From: an uncultured Bdellovibrionales bacterium
Lineage (GTDB): Bacteria > Bdellovibrionota > Bdellovibrionia > Bdellovibrionales > JAMPXM01
DNA length: 21,633 nt
Assembly (NCBI GenBank): GCA_937927435.1
Contig: CALBDW010000024.1
Span: forward strand, 1 to 21,633
Direction of reading: 5' to 3'
Below the pieces are notes generated by a model, which made no database searches, was not told the origin of the DNA, and saw only the letters and a program-made list of their open reading frames with translations. This document shows, one piece after another, positions 1 through 8,085 of the stretch (position 1 is its first letter; every line of letters begins with the position of its first letter). A program made the position numbers and the translations under genes.

Positions 1-637
1 GCTCATTGCCCGGGCGGGGCGACCAAATCAAGCAGATGGCGAAATCACCCTCAGCCGTTCCGGCGTCGCCCCCGCTCACAATCGTGATCCCTTTGGATTT
101 CATTCTCTTTTGCGCGATGGCCGTTCCAATCGCCATTCCGTACTGCACTTCAATCGGCGACGTCACAGGAACGACATTCCATTGCGGGAAGCAATAGTGG
201 TTACAGAAGTTCCGGCCCCCCGTGCATGGATCCGTCGCGCGGTTCATCATCAAACGGAGCGAATCGATCATGGGCATACCGAGCGCGATGAGCGTCGGTG
301 TCGACCGGTAGTGCAGGTGCAAGTAATCGTATTCCGGTCCCTGCCCTTTGTGGACCAAAAGTCCCAACGGGACGCCGAACGCCTCTTCTCCGGCGCCGCC
401 GATCCAGAAATAGGCGTCCCCCGCTTTATAAACCTTGATCAAGCGCTCTTCGAGCACGCGGGCCTTGATCATGAGGTCGAAGATGTGCAGTTGCAGTTCG
501 CGCGGCAAAGTCGCCCTCGTGAGAATCGTGGGCGCCTTGCTTTTCTTCCCGCCGGATGTGCGGGCAGCCGCAACCTTCTTCTTCAAAGGAAGAACCTTCG
601 GAGTCGATTTAGAGGCTTTCTTGGTCGTTTTGCTCAT
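1..637 (-). CDS. 2-oxo-acid dehydrogenase E1 component, alpha subunit (3' end cut by window)
   Basis: This is the thiamine-diphosphate-dependent alpha subunit of a pyruvate or branched-chain 2-oxo-acid dehydrogenase E1. It would decarboxylate a 2-oxo acid and pass the acyl group to the lipoyl domain of E2. The first 212 residues are visible with no stop before the window edge. Residues 1-37 form a Lys/Ala/Ser-rich extension. The E1-alpha fold then begins (RELQLHIFDLMIKARVLEER, about 46-65; GAGEEAFGVPLG, about 81-92). The cofactor-binding segment is GGDAGTAEGDF at 189-199, where the usual GDG reads GDA. The ATG at 637 is preceded by AAGGG at a 7-base spacing. The beta subunit and E2 would be expected just beyond the left edge but cannot be seen. 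The substrate cannot be told from this fragment, so no symbol is given. Confidence 0.88.
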   Translation of the reverse strand, partial: MSKTTKKASKSTPKVLPLKKKVAAARTSGGKKSKAPTILTRATLPRELQLHIFDLMIKARVLEERLIKVYKAGDAYFWIGGAGEEAFGVPLGLLVHKGQGPEYDYLHLHYRSTPTLIALGMPMIDSLRLMMNRATDPCTGGRNFCNHYCFPQWNVVPVTSPIEVQYGMAIGTAIAQKRMKSKGITIVSGGDAGTAEGDFAICLIWSPRPGNE

Positions 638-660
638 GACACGGCCCTTAAAAAGATGAG

Positions 661-698
661 TAAAAACCAATACAAAAGGGGTACTCGACGCCCCCTTT
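661..698 (-). terminator. hairpin after prc, possible terminator or operator
   Basis: Read leftwards, AAAGGGG and CCCCTTT form a 7-bp stem around a 10-base loop. A T-rich but interrupted tail (TGTATTGGTTTTT) follows. It lies 76 bases after the prc stop and 38 bases before the E1-alpha start, so it may end prc transcription. A TTGACA hexamer on the same strand (702-707) stands just upstream of it, so the repeat could instead be an operator in the E1-alpha promoter. Confidence 0.5.
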
Positions 699-773
699 GT
701 TTGTCAAATTACGCAGGTGGAACTAGGACAGGAAAGACGCGCCCGCGCCGCTTGGCGCGCGGCGCACGGGAAA

Positions 774-2900
774 TCATTGTGTCTTCTTGCTGACCACTTC
801 GTCCGCGTTCGGTTTCGCGTCAGTGGCGTCAGTCAAAGTAATACCCCTCTGAAGAGCCGCCAGGTCGGCCGCGACATTGGCCGCTTCCTGGATTTCAGGC
901 CGCTTGAGGTACTCGGCAATCTTTTCTTCTTTGGTGAGATCCTTTCTCTTCTTGTCGTTTTCGCCCTTTTTCTTCTCGGTTTCTTTTATCGAATCCGCGA
1001 GCTTGACGACCTTGCCTTTCTCTTTTGCTTTTTTCTGCTCTTCCAGAATCTTCTGGAACTCTTCGTTCTTCGCGACTCTCACGGCCGACCGGTTCTTTAA
1101 CAACGTGATCACCGCAGGTTCGATCTTCTTCCAGGCGTCCGGTCCCGAAGTGACATAAGCTTCGGGCGAAAGGAACGGCGGAATCTGCGCCGGAGGGAGC
1201 GAGTAATCGAGACTTTTCTCGCCGACTTCGTCCGTGGAATAAGGCCCCGGCAACGGGATATCCGCCTCAACTCCTTTGTGCTGGGTCGAATAACCTCCCG
1301 GCGTGAAGAACATTCCCACCGTCACTTTCACGGCGCCGAGGCCGAGCGGCAGCGGCATGACCGACTGCACGCTCCCTTTACCGAACGTATGGTCGCCGCC
1401 AACGATGATCGCACGCTGGTAATCTTTCAACGTCCCCGCAACGATCTCCGAAGCGCTTGCGGAAATCCGGCTAGTGAGGATCACGAGAGGTCCCGGCCAG
1501 TCGACGGCCGTATCGCGGTCCTCAAGAGCGATTTCCCGCTCAACATTGTCGCGGCCGGACTGTTTCACGACCGCGCCGGATTTGATGAAGAGGCCGGCGA
1601 TTTTAACGGCGTCTTCCAACGAGCCGCCTCCGTTCTGCGAAAGATCCAAAACCATCGCGTCCGCTTTTTCAGCTCTCGCTTTCTTCACGAGATTTTTCAT
1701 GTCACCGGCGCTCGACCGGCCGCCGCGTTTCGAATCGGCGTAGAACGAGGGAAGATTGATGACGGCGATTTTCCTCTTCTCGCCGTTGAACTCCCGTTCA
1801 ATGTAACTCAGCGAAGCCGCCTCATCTTCCAGCTTGATCTTGTCGCGGACGAGATCCACCAGGAATCTCTCGGCCGACCCATCGGGTTTCTTGCGTAAGA
1901 TCTGTAAGCGCACCTTCGTGCCTTTAGGACCGCGGATCTTTCGAACGACGTCACGCAACTCCATCTCGACGACGTTCTCAAGCGGCAGCGGGTTGCCTTT
2001 CTCGTCGAATTGCCCGACGGCCGTGATCTTGTCTTGCGGTTGAAGCAGGCCCGACGCTTTCGCGGAACCGCCGTCGATCAAGGCTTCGATCGTCGTGAAG
2101 CCGTCTTGGGAACTCAGCGTGGCGCCGATCCCCTCGAGTGACAAGCTCATTTGGATATCGAAGTCTTCGAGCGTTTCGCGCGAAAAGTAGCTCGAGTGAG
2201 GATCCAGCGCGCGCCCGAAGGAATCGAGGTACGAGGCGAGAATGTCTTCCTTGCTCGTTTCCGAGATTCTCTTCACAACGCGTTCGTAGCTCCGAATCAC
2301 CTGCTCTCTCGCCTCCTCGAGGCTCACACCCGTTGCCAGATAGTTTGAAACCTGGAACTGGAGATATTTCAGATGGAACGCGTCCGCTTCAGCCTTCGAC
2401 TTCGGATACTGCCGCGCTTGAGGAACGAGAACCAGCTCCACCTTGTTGTTAAACTTGAAGCTTTTCGCCCCCAAAGTTTTCTTCGCAAAATCCGCCCGTT
2501 CACGGACGCGCTTGATATAGAGAGCCTGAACTTTGTCGAGCGACGAGCAATCGGGATTCTTGGCCTTCAGGCGGTCGAAAATCCCCTTCATATCCTTTTT
2601 AATTTCCTCCACATCGCTCGCGTAGAGATAGAGCTTCGCGGGATCCAACTGCTTGATGTACTGATTAATCGTCCGCGCTTCGAGTTCCGGAGTGAAATCC
2701 TTGTATAGAATGTGCTGACTCAGGAAAAGACGCTCGATCTTATCGAGAGTCTGACAATTCAATACCGGACGAGACGTCGCAGCGTCCGCCGTATTCGGCA
2801 GCCCGCTGAAAAGCACGATCGAAAACGCGATTCCGGAAACAGTTTTGGAGAGCGATTTGAAGCTCAGCCGGCTTTCCGGCTTCTCTGCAGCTTGAACCAT
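774..2900 (-). CDS. prc: carboxy-terminal processing protease (tail-specific protease, S41A)
   Basis: Periplasmic Ser/Lys protease of the Prc/Tsp family, which trims or degrades proteins from the C-terminus. The 708-residue length is close to the roughly 680 of E. coli Prc. An N-terminal hydrophobic segment (about residues 21-40, ending in an ADAA-like cleavage site) exports or anchors it. A long helical N-domain follows, then a PDZ domain (about 250-345, starting SLEGIGATL). The S41 core has SASASEI, catalytic Ser about 482, and TFGKGSVQ, catalytic Lys about 508. The C-terminus is Lys/Glu-rich. I chose the ATG at 2900, which has AAAGG about 10 bases upstream; a TTG at 2918 in the same frame would add six residues but has no clear ribosome-binding site. 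It appears to be transcribed alone, with a hairpin downstream. The active-site motifs are intact. Confidence 0.95.
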   Translation of the reverse strand: MVQAAEKPESRLSFKSLSKTVSGIAFSIVLFSGLPNTADAATSRPVLNCQTLDKIERLFLSQHILYKDFTPELEARTINQYIKQLDPAKLYLYASDVEEIKKDMKGIFDRLKAKNPDCSSLDKVQALYIKRVRERADFAKKTLGAKSFKFNNKVELVLVPQARQYPKSKAEADAFHLKYLQFQVSNYLATGVSLEEAREQVIRSYERVVKRISETSKEDILASYLDSFGRALDPHSSYFSRETLEDFDIQMSLSLEGIGATLSSQDGFTTIEALIDGGSAKASGLLQPQDKITAVGQFDEKGNPLPLENVVEMELRDVVRKIRGPKGTKVRLQILRKKPDGSAERFLVDLVRDKIKLEDEAASLSYIEREFNGEKRKIAVINLPSFYADSKRGGRSSAGDMKNLVKKARAEKADAMVLDLSQNGGGSLEDAVKIAGLFIKSGAVVKQSGRDNVEREIALEDRDTAVDWPGPLVILTSRISASASEIVAGTLKDYQRAIIVGGDHTFGKGSVQSVMPLPLGLGAVKVTVGMFFTPGGYSTQHKGVEADIPLPGPYSTDEVGEKSLDYSLPPAQIPPFLSPEAYVTSGPDAWKKIEPAVITLLKNRSAVRVAKNEEFQKILEEQKKAKEKGKVVKLADSIKETEKKKGENDKKRKDLTKEEKIAEYLKRPEIQEAANVAADLAALQRGITLTDATDAKPNADEVVSKKTQ

Positions 2901-3109
2901 GTTTGATTCGCCTTTCAATTTTTGGGGGACGTTTCTTCCGCCTCGCTTTTCGAAGTCTCATCCGAAACGACGAAACGACCGAGTACGAAGCCTACAAGAA
3001 GGATAACACAGAGATATCAGAACGGATGACCAAGTTTTTCATCCGTAGGTCCTGCCGCATCGCTCTGTCCGCAAAAATTTGACCCTAGTCCAGCACGAAG
3101 ATCTGCGAA

Positions 3110-4003
3110 TCAGCCATGATTCGCTTCAAAAAGGTTGAGTTGCTCGAACGCCCCTAAGTCGTGACCACGGGCACAAAGCGTCGCCTCGGTGCGGTCCTGA
3201 TACACCTCCCACTTCACGAAGCGTCCCGCCTGGGTCTCGATAACGAAGAACGACATTTCCGGGTACTTGTTTTTGAGCGCCGTCAGTTCTTGAACGATCA
3301 GCTCGATATTGTGAGGATCGTCGTCGGACATGCCGAATCGGTGATAAGGACTGTAGCCGTAAACTTGAATGGCTTTTTCGACGGAAGCGCGAATCGCTTT
3401 CCGCTTCAACTCGGCGACTGAAAGTTCGAAACGATGGTCGCCGAGATCCTTTCGAACTTCGGCATTCATGACCGGATAAATGCTGAGGTAATTCGGCTCA
3501 TGTGGGAGGAAGCGCTTTTTCACCAACAGCCGGAAACCCTCCCGGATCGTGTTGGGATGATGACCTCGCGCCGTAATCATCGAAAGCGGCCGCCGGTTGA
3601 GCGTGGCATGAAAGAAACACGACCATGACGGCCCCTTCCACTGCACGTCGGGCAATCCCAAAGCCGTCGCCAAATCCTCGATAAAGAACTGCTTTCTTCC
3701 CGCGAAACGCTCAAGCCAGCTCAGATCTCGGTCGCGGAAGTTACGGAACGAACCGTTGGGCTCTGAAAAATCGATGAAATAATCCGCATATGGCCCTTCT
3801 TTTCCGATCGACCGGTGCACGCGCGCGAATTCCGTGCTGGTGAGCTTCAATTCCTCACCGGTTTCTCGGTGGAAGATGTAAATCGGTGTCGACAGAAAGG
3901 CGATGTTGTCGTCGAAATCGAAAAAATAAAAACTCCGGCCCCCTTTATGGGCATTCCGGTCCGGAGCCACTTCCCTTTCAATCGGAAGTTCCAACTGGCC
4001 CAA
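3110..4003 (-). CDS. HAD-superfamily-like protein of unknown function
   Basis: Protein of about 297 residues with HAD-hydrolase hallmarks. Motif I is FYFFDFDDN (Asp29, Asp31, with Asn where many members have Thr or Val). Motif II is SMITARG (Thr144). A motif IV-like acidic loop is FGMSDDDPHNIE (227-229). No cap domain was recognised, and the substrate is unknown. Cellular location is probably cytoplasmic, as there is no signal peptide or membrane segment. The start is uncertain. The TTG at 4003 used here lacks a Shine-Dalgarno sequence, and the frame stays open upstream to a stop near 4159. A GAGG at 4090-4093 sits 8 bases before an ATT (4081) and 11 before a CTG (4078) in the same frame. The protein may therefore start near 4080 with a non-standard codon and carry a Pro-rich N-terminal segment. 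No partner gene is evident. Confidence 0.7.
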   Translation of the reverse strand: MGQLELPIEREVAPDRNAHKGGRSFYFFDFDDNIAFLSTPIYIFHRETGEELKLTSTEFARVHRSIGKEGPYADYFIDFSEPNGSFRNFRDRDLSWLERFAGRKQFFIEDLATALGLPDVQWKGPSWSCFFHATLNRRPLSMITARGHHPNTIREGFRLLVKKRFLPHEPNYLSIYPVMNAEVRKDLGDHRFELSVAELKRKAIRASVEKAIQVYGYSPYHRFGMSDDDPHNIELIVQELTALKNKYPEMSFFVIETQAGRFVKWEVYQDRTEATLCARGHDLGAFEQLNLFEANHG

Positions 4004-4207
4004 AGGTGGTGGAGGCGGAAGAAAAACTCCGCGACCAACTTCTTTTTCTCGACCTGGGATCAGCTTCTTAAGCAGCAGAATCGCACTGACCTCGCGTGAA
4101 AAACGCGCGCATTTTACCGGAAGCTGAGAAAATAGGCTAGCCGTCCATCTGACTCTCTAGCAGACGCAGTAAGCTATTGATATTATTTAAATTTTTCCAC
4201 TACGCCT
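4004..4207 (-). other. leader of the HAD-like gene, with AT-rich promoter candidate
   Basis: Together with the repeat at 4208-4304 this makes a gap of about 300 bases between topA and the HAD-like gene. On the leftward strand an AT-rich patch (about 4171-4200) holds TAATAT at 4180-4185, a plausible -10 box. No convincing -35 box is seen. The segment from about 4082 down to 4004 is open in the frame of the HAD-like gene and may be coding. Confidence 0.35.
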
Positions 4208-4304
4208 TATAAACTAGCTCACATCCGTGCTGATGGCTCCAAATAGCTGATATGGCGTCTTATTTTGAACGTTAATGGCTCATCCCCAAGATTGTGAGCC
4301 AGTT
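4208..4304. repeat. 97-bp dispersed inverted-repeat element, copy A
   Basis: This stretch aligns base for base, without gaps, to 17831-17927 with 83 of 97 identical. Its ends are inverted repeats: AAACTAGCTCAC at the left and GTGAGCCAGTT at the right. Pairing in this copy is less perfect than in copy B. The right end lies one base past the topA stop codon, and the left end points to the HAD-like gene. It codes for nothing evident. No target-site duplication is clear. Confidence 0.85.
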
Positions 4305-4305
4305 A

Positions 4306-7044
4306 TTATGCCTTACGCTCAGCCGCCTTTTTAACAATAACCTTTTTCGCCACAGTAGCCGCCACCGAAGCCGAATCCGCTTTCGCCTTTTTCTTCGAAG
4401 GTTTCGCTTCTTTCTTGGCCGCCTTGGTCTCTTGCGCAGCCCCTGCGGCTTCCGCTTTTGCGGTTTTGCGAGATTTCTTGCCGGACGAACTCGACGCCTC
4501 TCTTTCCTCGATGAGCTTGAGAGCCACTTCGAGCGTCACGTCTTCGGGCTTCATCCCTTCCGGCAGTGAAACATTGGTTTTACCCGCTTTGATATAAGGC
4601 CCGTACCGGCCGCTGTAGACGGCCACCACCTCGTCGGAACCCTCTCGCTTACCAAGTTCCTTCAGCGGTGCCGCGCGCCCGCGACCGACTTTCGGCTTGC
4701 TCAGAATTTCGAGCGCCCGTTCGAGCGTGATCGTAAACAGGCTGTCCGTTTTCGGAATCGAACGGAAATCTCCTTCGTGAACAACGTACGGCCCGAAGCG
4801 GCCCAGACCCGCTTTGATCTCTTTGCCGGTTTCAGGGTGCACTCCGAGCGTCTTCGGCAATTCAAGAAGCTGAATCGCCTGTTCAAGTGAAACGCTCTCG
4901 GGTTCCATTCCCGCAGGAAGTGAGACACGTTTCGGTTTCGCGTTCTCGTCAGTCGCGTCTCCCAGTTGTACGTAGGGCCCGTAACGGCCCGTCAAAACGT
5001 AGATCGGTTCGCCGGTTTTCGGATGTTTCCCAAGTGCGTCCGAACCGTTCAGTTTCTGATCGATCAGCTTGTTCGCGATATCCGCCGTGATATCCGCAGG
5101 CGCCTGCGTTTCGGGAATGCTCGCGCAAACTTCCCCGTCCCCATTCGGGCGGCAGACATAAGCGCCGTAACGGCCGACACGGAAACTCAGGTTTTCGAGA
5201 CCTTCGAGCTGGATCGAACGAGCCTGTTCCGGATCGATTCTCTTTTCCTCGCGCTCAACCTGCTCCTTAAGGCCCTGTTCACCGAAATAAATCGACTTCA
5301 AGTAATTGAGGTAATCGAGATCGCCACCCGCGATGTCGTCGAGCGACTTTTCCATTTCGCTCGTAAAACCGATATCAACGTACTGCGGAAGATGCTGCAT
5401 CAACAGCTTCGCCACGACCATCGCTGTAAAGGTCGGAACCAAAGCGTTGCCGACTTTTCTCACGTAGCCGCGGTCGATAATCGTTCCAATGATCGAGGCA
5501 TACGTCGATGGGCGCCCTATTCCCTCCTTCTCCATCGTTTGCACAAGGCTCGCTTCCGTGTAACGGGCAGGGGGCTTCGTTTCGTGCTCGACCGCATTGA
5601 GATTCTTGCACACTACGTTGTCACCGACTTTGAGCGCCGGCAGGCGAACTTCTTTTTCCTCAAGAGCGCTCGCTTCGTCGTCATGTCCCTCGACATATGC
5701 ACGCAAGAACCCGGGGAACTCGATCGTCATGCCGCTCGCGGCGAACACGGCCGGCCCCGCCTCGAAGCGGACCGACACTTGCTTCTGGCGGCTATTGACC
5801 ATCTGGCTCGCCATCGTACGCTTCCAAATCAGCTCGTACAATTTGAGCTGCATACCCGTGAGCCCGGTTTCCTCAGGCGTGAGAAATTCCGTTCCAGCCG
5901 GCCGAATCGCCTCGTGCGCCTCTTGCGCGCCTTTAACTTTCTTGCCTTCGTAGGTACGTGGCTCTTCAGGGAGATAGTCCTTCCCGTAAAGTTCCAAGAT
6001 CCGCTTGCGGGCCGCCGTCAAAGCCTGCTGAGAGAGGAAGGTCGAGTCCGTCCTCATATAAGTTATGTAACCTTGCTCGTAGAGGCTTTGCGCGATTTGC
6101 ATTGTTTCGCGAGCTGAAAGCCCGAGCTTACGGTTCGCTTCCTGCTGCAAGGTCGACGTAATGAACGGAGTCGGAGGCTTGCGCGAAACGGGCTTCTCTT
6201 CCGCCTCAACGACTTTCCAAGGCGTTTGACGGATTTCGTTGATAATCCTTTCCGCCGTTTGACCGTCGAGATGGATGATCTCGCCTTCGCGGTCTTTAAG
6301 AAGCTGCCCGGTGGTGGAATCGAAATCTTTTCCGGTCGCGACGCGTTGACCTTTGTACGACAAGAGTTTCGACGTAAATTTCAGCGCGTCTTTTTCGTTC
6401 TCAGCTTCAACGCCCCAATAAACCGACTTACGGAAACGCAGACGGTCATGCTCGCGTTCAACAATCAGGCGGACCGCCACCGACTGCACGCGCCCCGCGG
6501 AAAGACCGTAGGCGACCTTCTTCCACAAAAGCGGAGAAATCGTATAACCGACGAGGCGGTCCAGGATACGGCGGGCTTCTTGAGCCCGAACCAAGTTGGT
6601 GTCAATAGGCCGCTGCTCTTTCAACGCATTGAGAATCGCCTCTTTCGTGATCTCGTTAAAGACCATGCGGCGATACGGCACTTTTGGTTTCAACGTCTCA
6701 ACCAAGTGCCAGCTGATGCTTTCCCCCTCGCGGTCTTCGTCTGTCGCGAGAATCAGCTCATCGGCTTCTTCGAGGCGTTCTTTCAGTTGTTTGATAACTT
6801 TTTGTTTATCCTTCGGAACCGTGTAAATGGGCTCGAAATCGTGGTCGACATCGACACCAAGCGTTGCCCACGGCATCTTCTTGTATTTTTCCGGAATGTC
6901 TTTGGCCGATTGGGGCAAGTCGCGCACGTGCCCCATGCACGATTCCACGACGTACTCTTTGCCGAGAAACTTGCGGATGGTTTTCGCTTTGGTGGGCGAC
7001 TCAACAACCACCAGTTTTTTTCCCGTCGCCTCTTTTTTCGCCAT
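4306..7044 (-). CDS. topA: DNA topoisomerase I (type IA)
   Basis: Relaxes negatively supercoiled DNA by nicking one strand through a 5'-phosphotyrosine link. The 912-residue protein opens with the TOPRIM domain (KLVVVESPTKAKTIRKFLG, catalytic Glu15; ATDEDREGE, acidic residues at about 102-106). The nucleophile is Tyr329 in GYITYMRTDST. After the core, from about 620, come four Cys-free C-terminal repeats built on GRYGPYV-like motifs (about 622, 686, 747 and 812). They replace the four-Cys zinc fingers of E. coli TopA. The last 60 residues are a disordered Lys/Ala-rich tail, probably binding nucleic acid. The start is ATG at 7044 with only a weak upstream GGA. The gene stands alone: the upstream neighbour diverges, and copy A of the 97-bp repeat follows the stop directly, so the repeat may lie in the topA 3' end. 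Confidence 0.97.
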   Translation of the reverse strand: MAKKEATGKKLVVVESPTKAKTIRKFLGKEYVVESCMGHVRDLPQSAKDIPEKYKKMPWATLGVDVDHDFEPIYTVPKDKQKVIKQLKERLEEADELILATDEDREGESISWHLVETLKPKVPYRRMVFNEITKEAILNALKEQRPIDTNLVRAQEARRILDRLVGYTISPLLWKKVAYGLSAGRVQSVAVRLIVEREHDRLRFRKSVYWGVEAENEKDALKFTSKLLSYKGQRVATGKDFDSTTGQLLKDREGEIIHLDGQTAERIINEIRQTPWKVVEAEEKPVSRKPPTPFITSTLQQEANRKLGLSARETMQIAQSLYEQGYITYMRTDSTFLSQQALTAARKRILELYGKDYLPEEPRTYEGKKVKGAQEAHEAIRPAGTEFLTPEETGLTGMQLKLYELIWKRTMASQMVNSRQKQVSVRFEAGPAVFAASGMTIEFPGFLRAYVEGHDDEASALEEKEVRLPALKVGDNVVCKNLNAVEHETKPPARYTEASLVQTMEKEGIGRPSTYASIIGTIIDRGYVRKVGNALVPTFTAMVVAKLLMQHLPQYVDIGFTSEMEKSLDDIAGGDLDYLNYLKSIYFGEQGLKEQVEREEKRIDPEQARSIQLEGLENLSFRVGRYGAYVCRPNGDGEVCASIPETQAPADITADIANKLIDQKLNGSDALGKHPKTGEPIYVLTGRYGPYVQLGDATDENAKPKRVSLPAGMEPESVSLEQAIQLLELPKTLGVHPETGKEIKAGLGRFGPYVVHEGDFRSIPKTDSLFTITLERALEILSKPKVGRGRAAPLKELGKREGSDEVVAVYSGRYGPYIKAGKTNVSLPEGMKPEDVTLEVALKLIEEREASSSSGKKSRKTAKAEAAGAAQETKAAKKEAKPSKKKAKADSASVAATVAKKVIVKKAAERKA

Positions 7045-7263
7045 TCTTATGAGTTCCGTTTTTCCTGTTCAGTTCCGCCCCAACAGAAGAGTTCGCCCTG
7101 TCGGGTCATCAATGCTAATCACCGGCATTGTCGCCACGATTGACAAACTGCACGATTTTTCAAATCGCAAATTTAAAATGAGATGATATCGAAACCGATG
7201 CAAGAGGAAATTTCTGACGCACCATATTTGACGTTTACGAGAACCTGCCTCAATGATGAGTGA

Positions 7264-8055
7264 ATGCAACCACTTGAAGCCTTTCAATCTTCTTCGATCC
7301 AAGTTTTGTTCACGGATATCGACGATACTCTGACGGATCACGGGCGCTTAATGCCTCACGCTTACGAGGCGCTTTGGCGTCTACACAAAAACGGAATTCA
7401 TGTGATTCCCGTCACCGGCCGACCCGCCGGCTGGTGTGAAATGATCGCGCGCTTTTGGCCCGTCCACGGCGTCGTTGGGGAAAATGGAGGCTTTTATTTC
7501 CGATACCACGACCGGCGCATGATCCGTCATTATGTCGTCGACGAAGCGACGCGCGCCGAAAACCACAAGAAGCTCGAGCGAATCCGCTCGGAAATTTTGA
7601 ATGATGTCCCGCGAGCGGCCGTCGCCAGCGACCAATTTGCGCGCGTGATGGATCTCGCTATCGACTTTGCGGAAGACGTAGGTCCTTTAAGTGAAGAAGA
7701 AATCGACAAAATCGTCACCATTTTCAAAAAGCACGGTGCTCAAGCGAAAGTGAGTTCGATTCATGTGAACGGCTGGTTTGGCCGGTACGATAAACTCTCA
7801 ACTTGCAAGATTTACGTCCAAAACGAGTTCGGGCTTGATCTCGATCACGCCAAAGAGCGCTTCGCATTCAGCGGCGATTCGCCGAACGACGAACCGATGT
7901 TCGCGTATTTCGAGAACTCCTTCGCGGTCGCCAATATCAGGAATTTTCTTTCGCGCTTGAATCACCGCCCGGCCTACGTCGCAAGTCGCGAAGGCGGCGC
8001 CGGCTTCGTGGAAATCGCCGATCGCCTGATCGAGCTGGCCAACTCCACGAAATAA
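7264..8055 (+). CDS. HAD-IIB hydrolase, sucrose-phosphatase-like
   Basis: 263-residue Mg-dependent phosphatase of the HAD-IIB class (Cof/sucrose-phosphate phosphatase/mannosyl-3-phosphoglycerate phosphatase type). Motif I is LFTDIDDTLTD (nucleophile Asp18, acid Asp20). Motif II is VTGRPAGW (Thr51). The likely motif III lysine is in GRYDKLST (about 177). Motif IV is FSGDSPNDEPMF (Asp205, Asp209). A C2-type cap lies between motifs II and III. Members act on sugar phosphates or similar small phosphates; the substrate cannot be chosen from sequence alone. An in-frame TGA directly precedes the ATG at 7264, so the start cannot be further upstream, although no strong ribosome-binding site is seen. 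It diverges from topA and converges on mepA with a 30-base gap, so it is probably transcribed alone. Confidence 0.88.
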   Translation: MQPLEAFQSSSIQVLFTDIDDTLTDHGRLMPHAYEALWRLHKNGIHVIPVTGRPAGWCEMIARFWPVHGVVGENGGFYFRYHDRRMIRHYVVDEATRAENHKKLERIRSEILNDVPRAAVASDQFARVMDLAIDFAEDVGPLSEEEIDKIVTIFKKHGAQAKVSSIHVNGWFGRYDKLSTCKIYVQNEFGLDLDHAKERFAFSGDSPNDEPMFAYFENSFAVANIRNFLSRLNHRPAYVASREGGAGFVEIADRLIELANSTK

Positions 8056-8085
8056 CAATGTCGGAGAACCCCGCCGAGGTTTCAG

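Noticed and set aside
4208..4304. Integron attC site as an explanation for the 97-bp repeat
   Set aside because: The ends do not fit the attC core sites, there is no integrase or cassette gene between copies, and the stem is too regular.
4966..6117. 383-codon rightward open frame
   Set aside because: Antisense to topA, with no recognisable domain and no ribosome-binding site.
7153..7167. CGATTT-TTC-AAATCG palindrome between topA and the HAD-IIB gene, with TTGACA nearby
   Set aside because: No -10 box lies at a proper spacing from the TTGACA, and a 6-bp palindrome of this kind can occur by chance.
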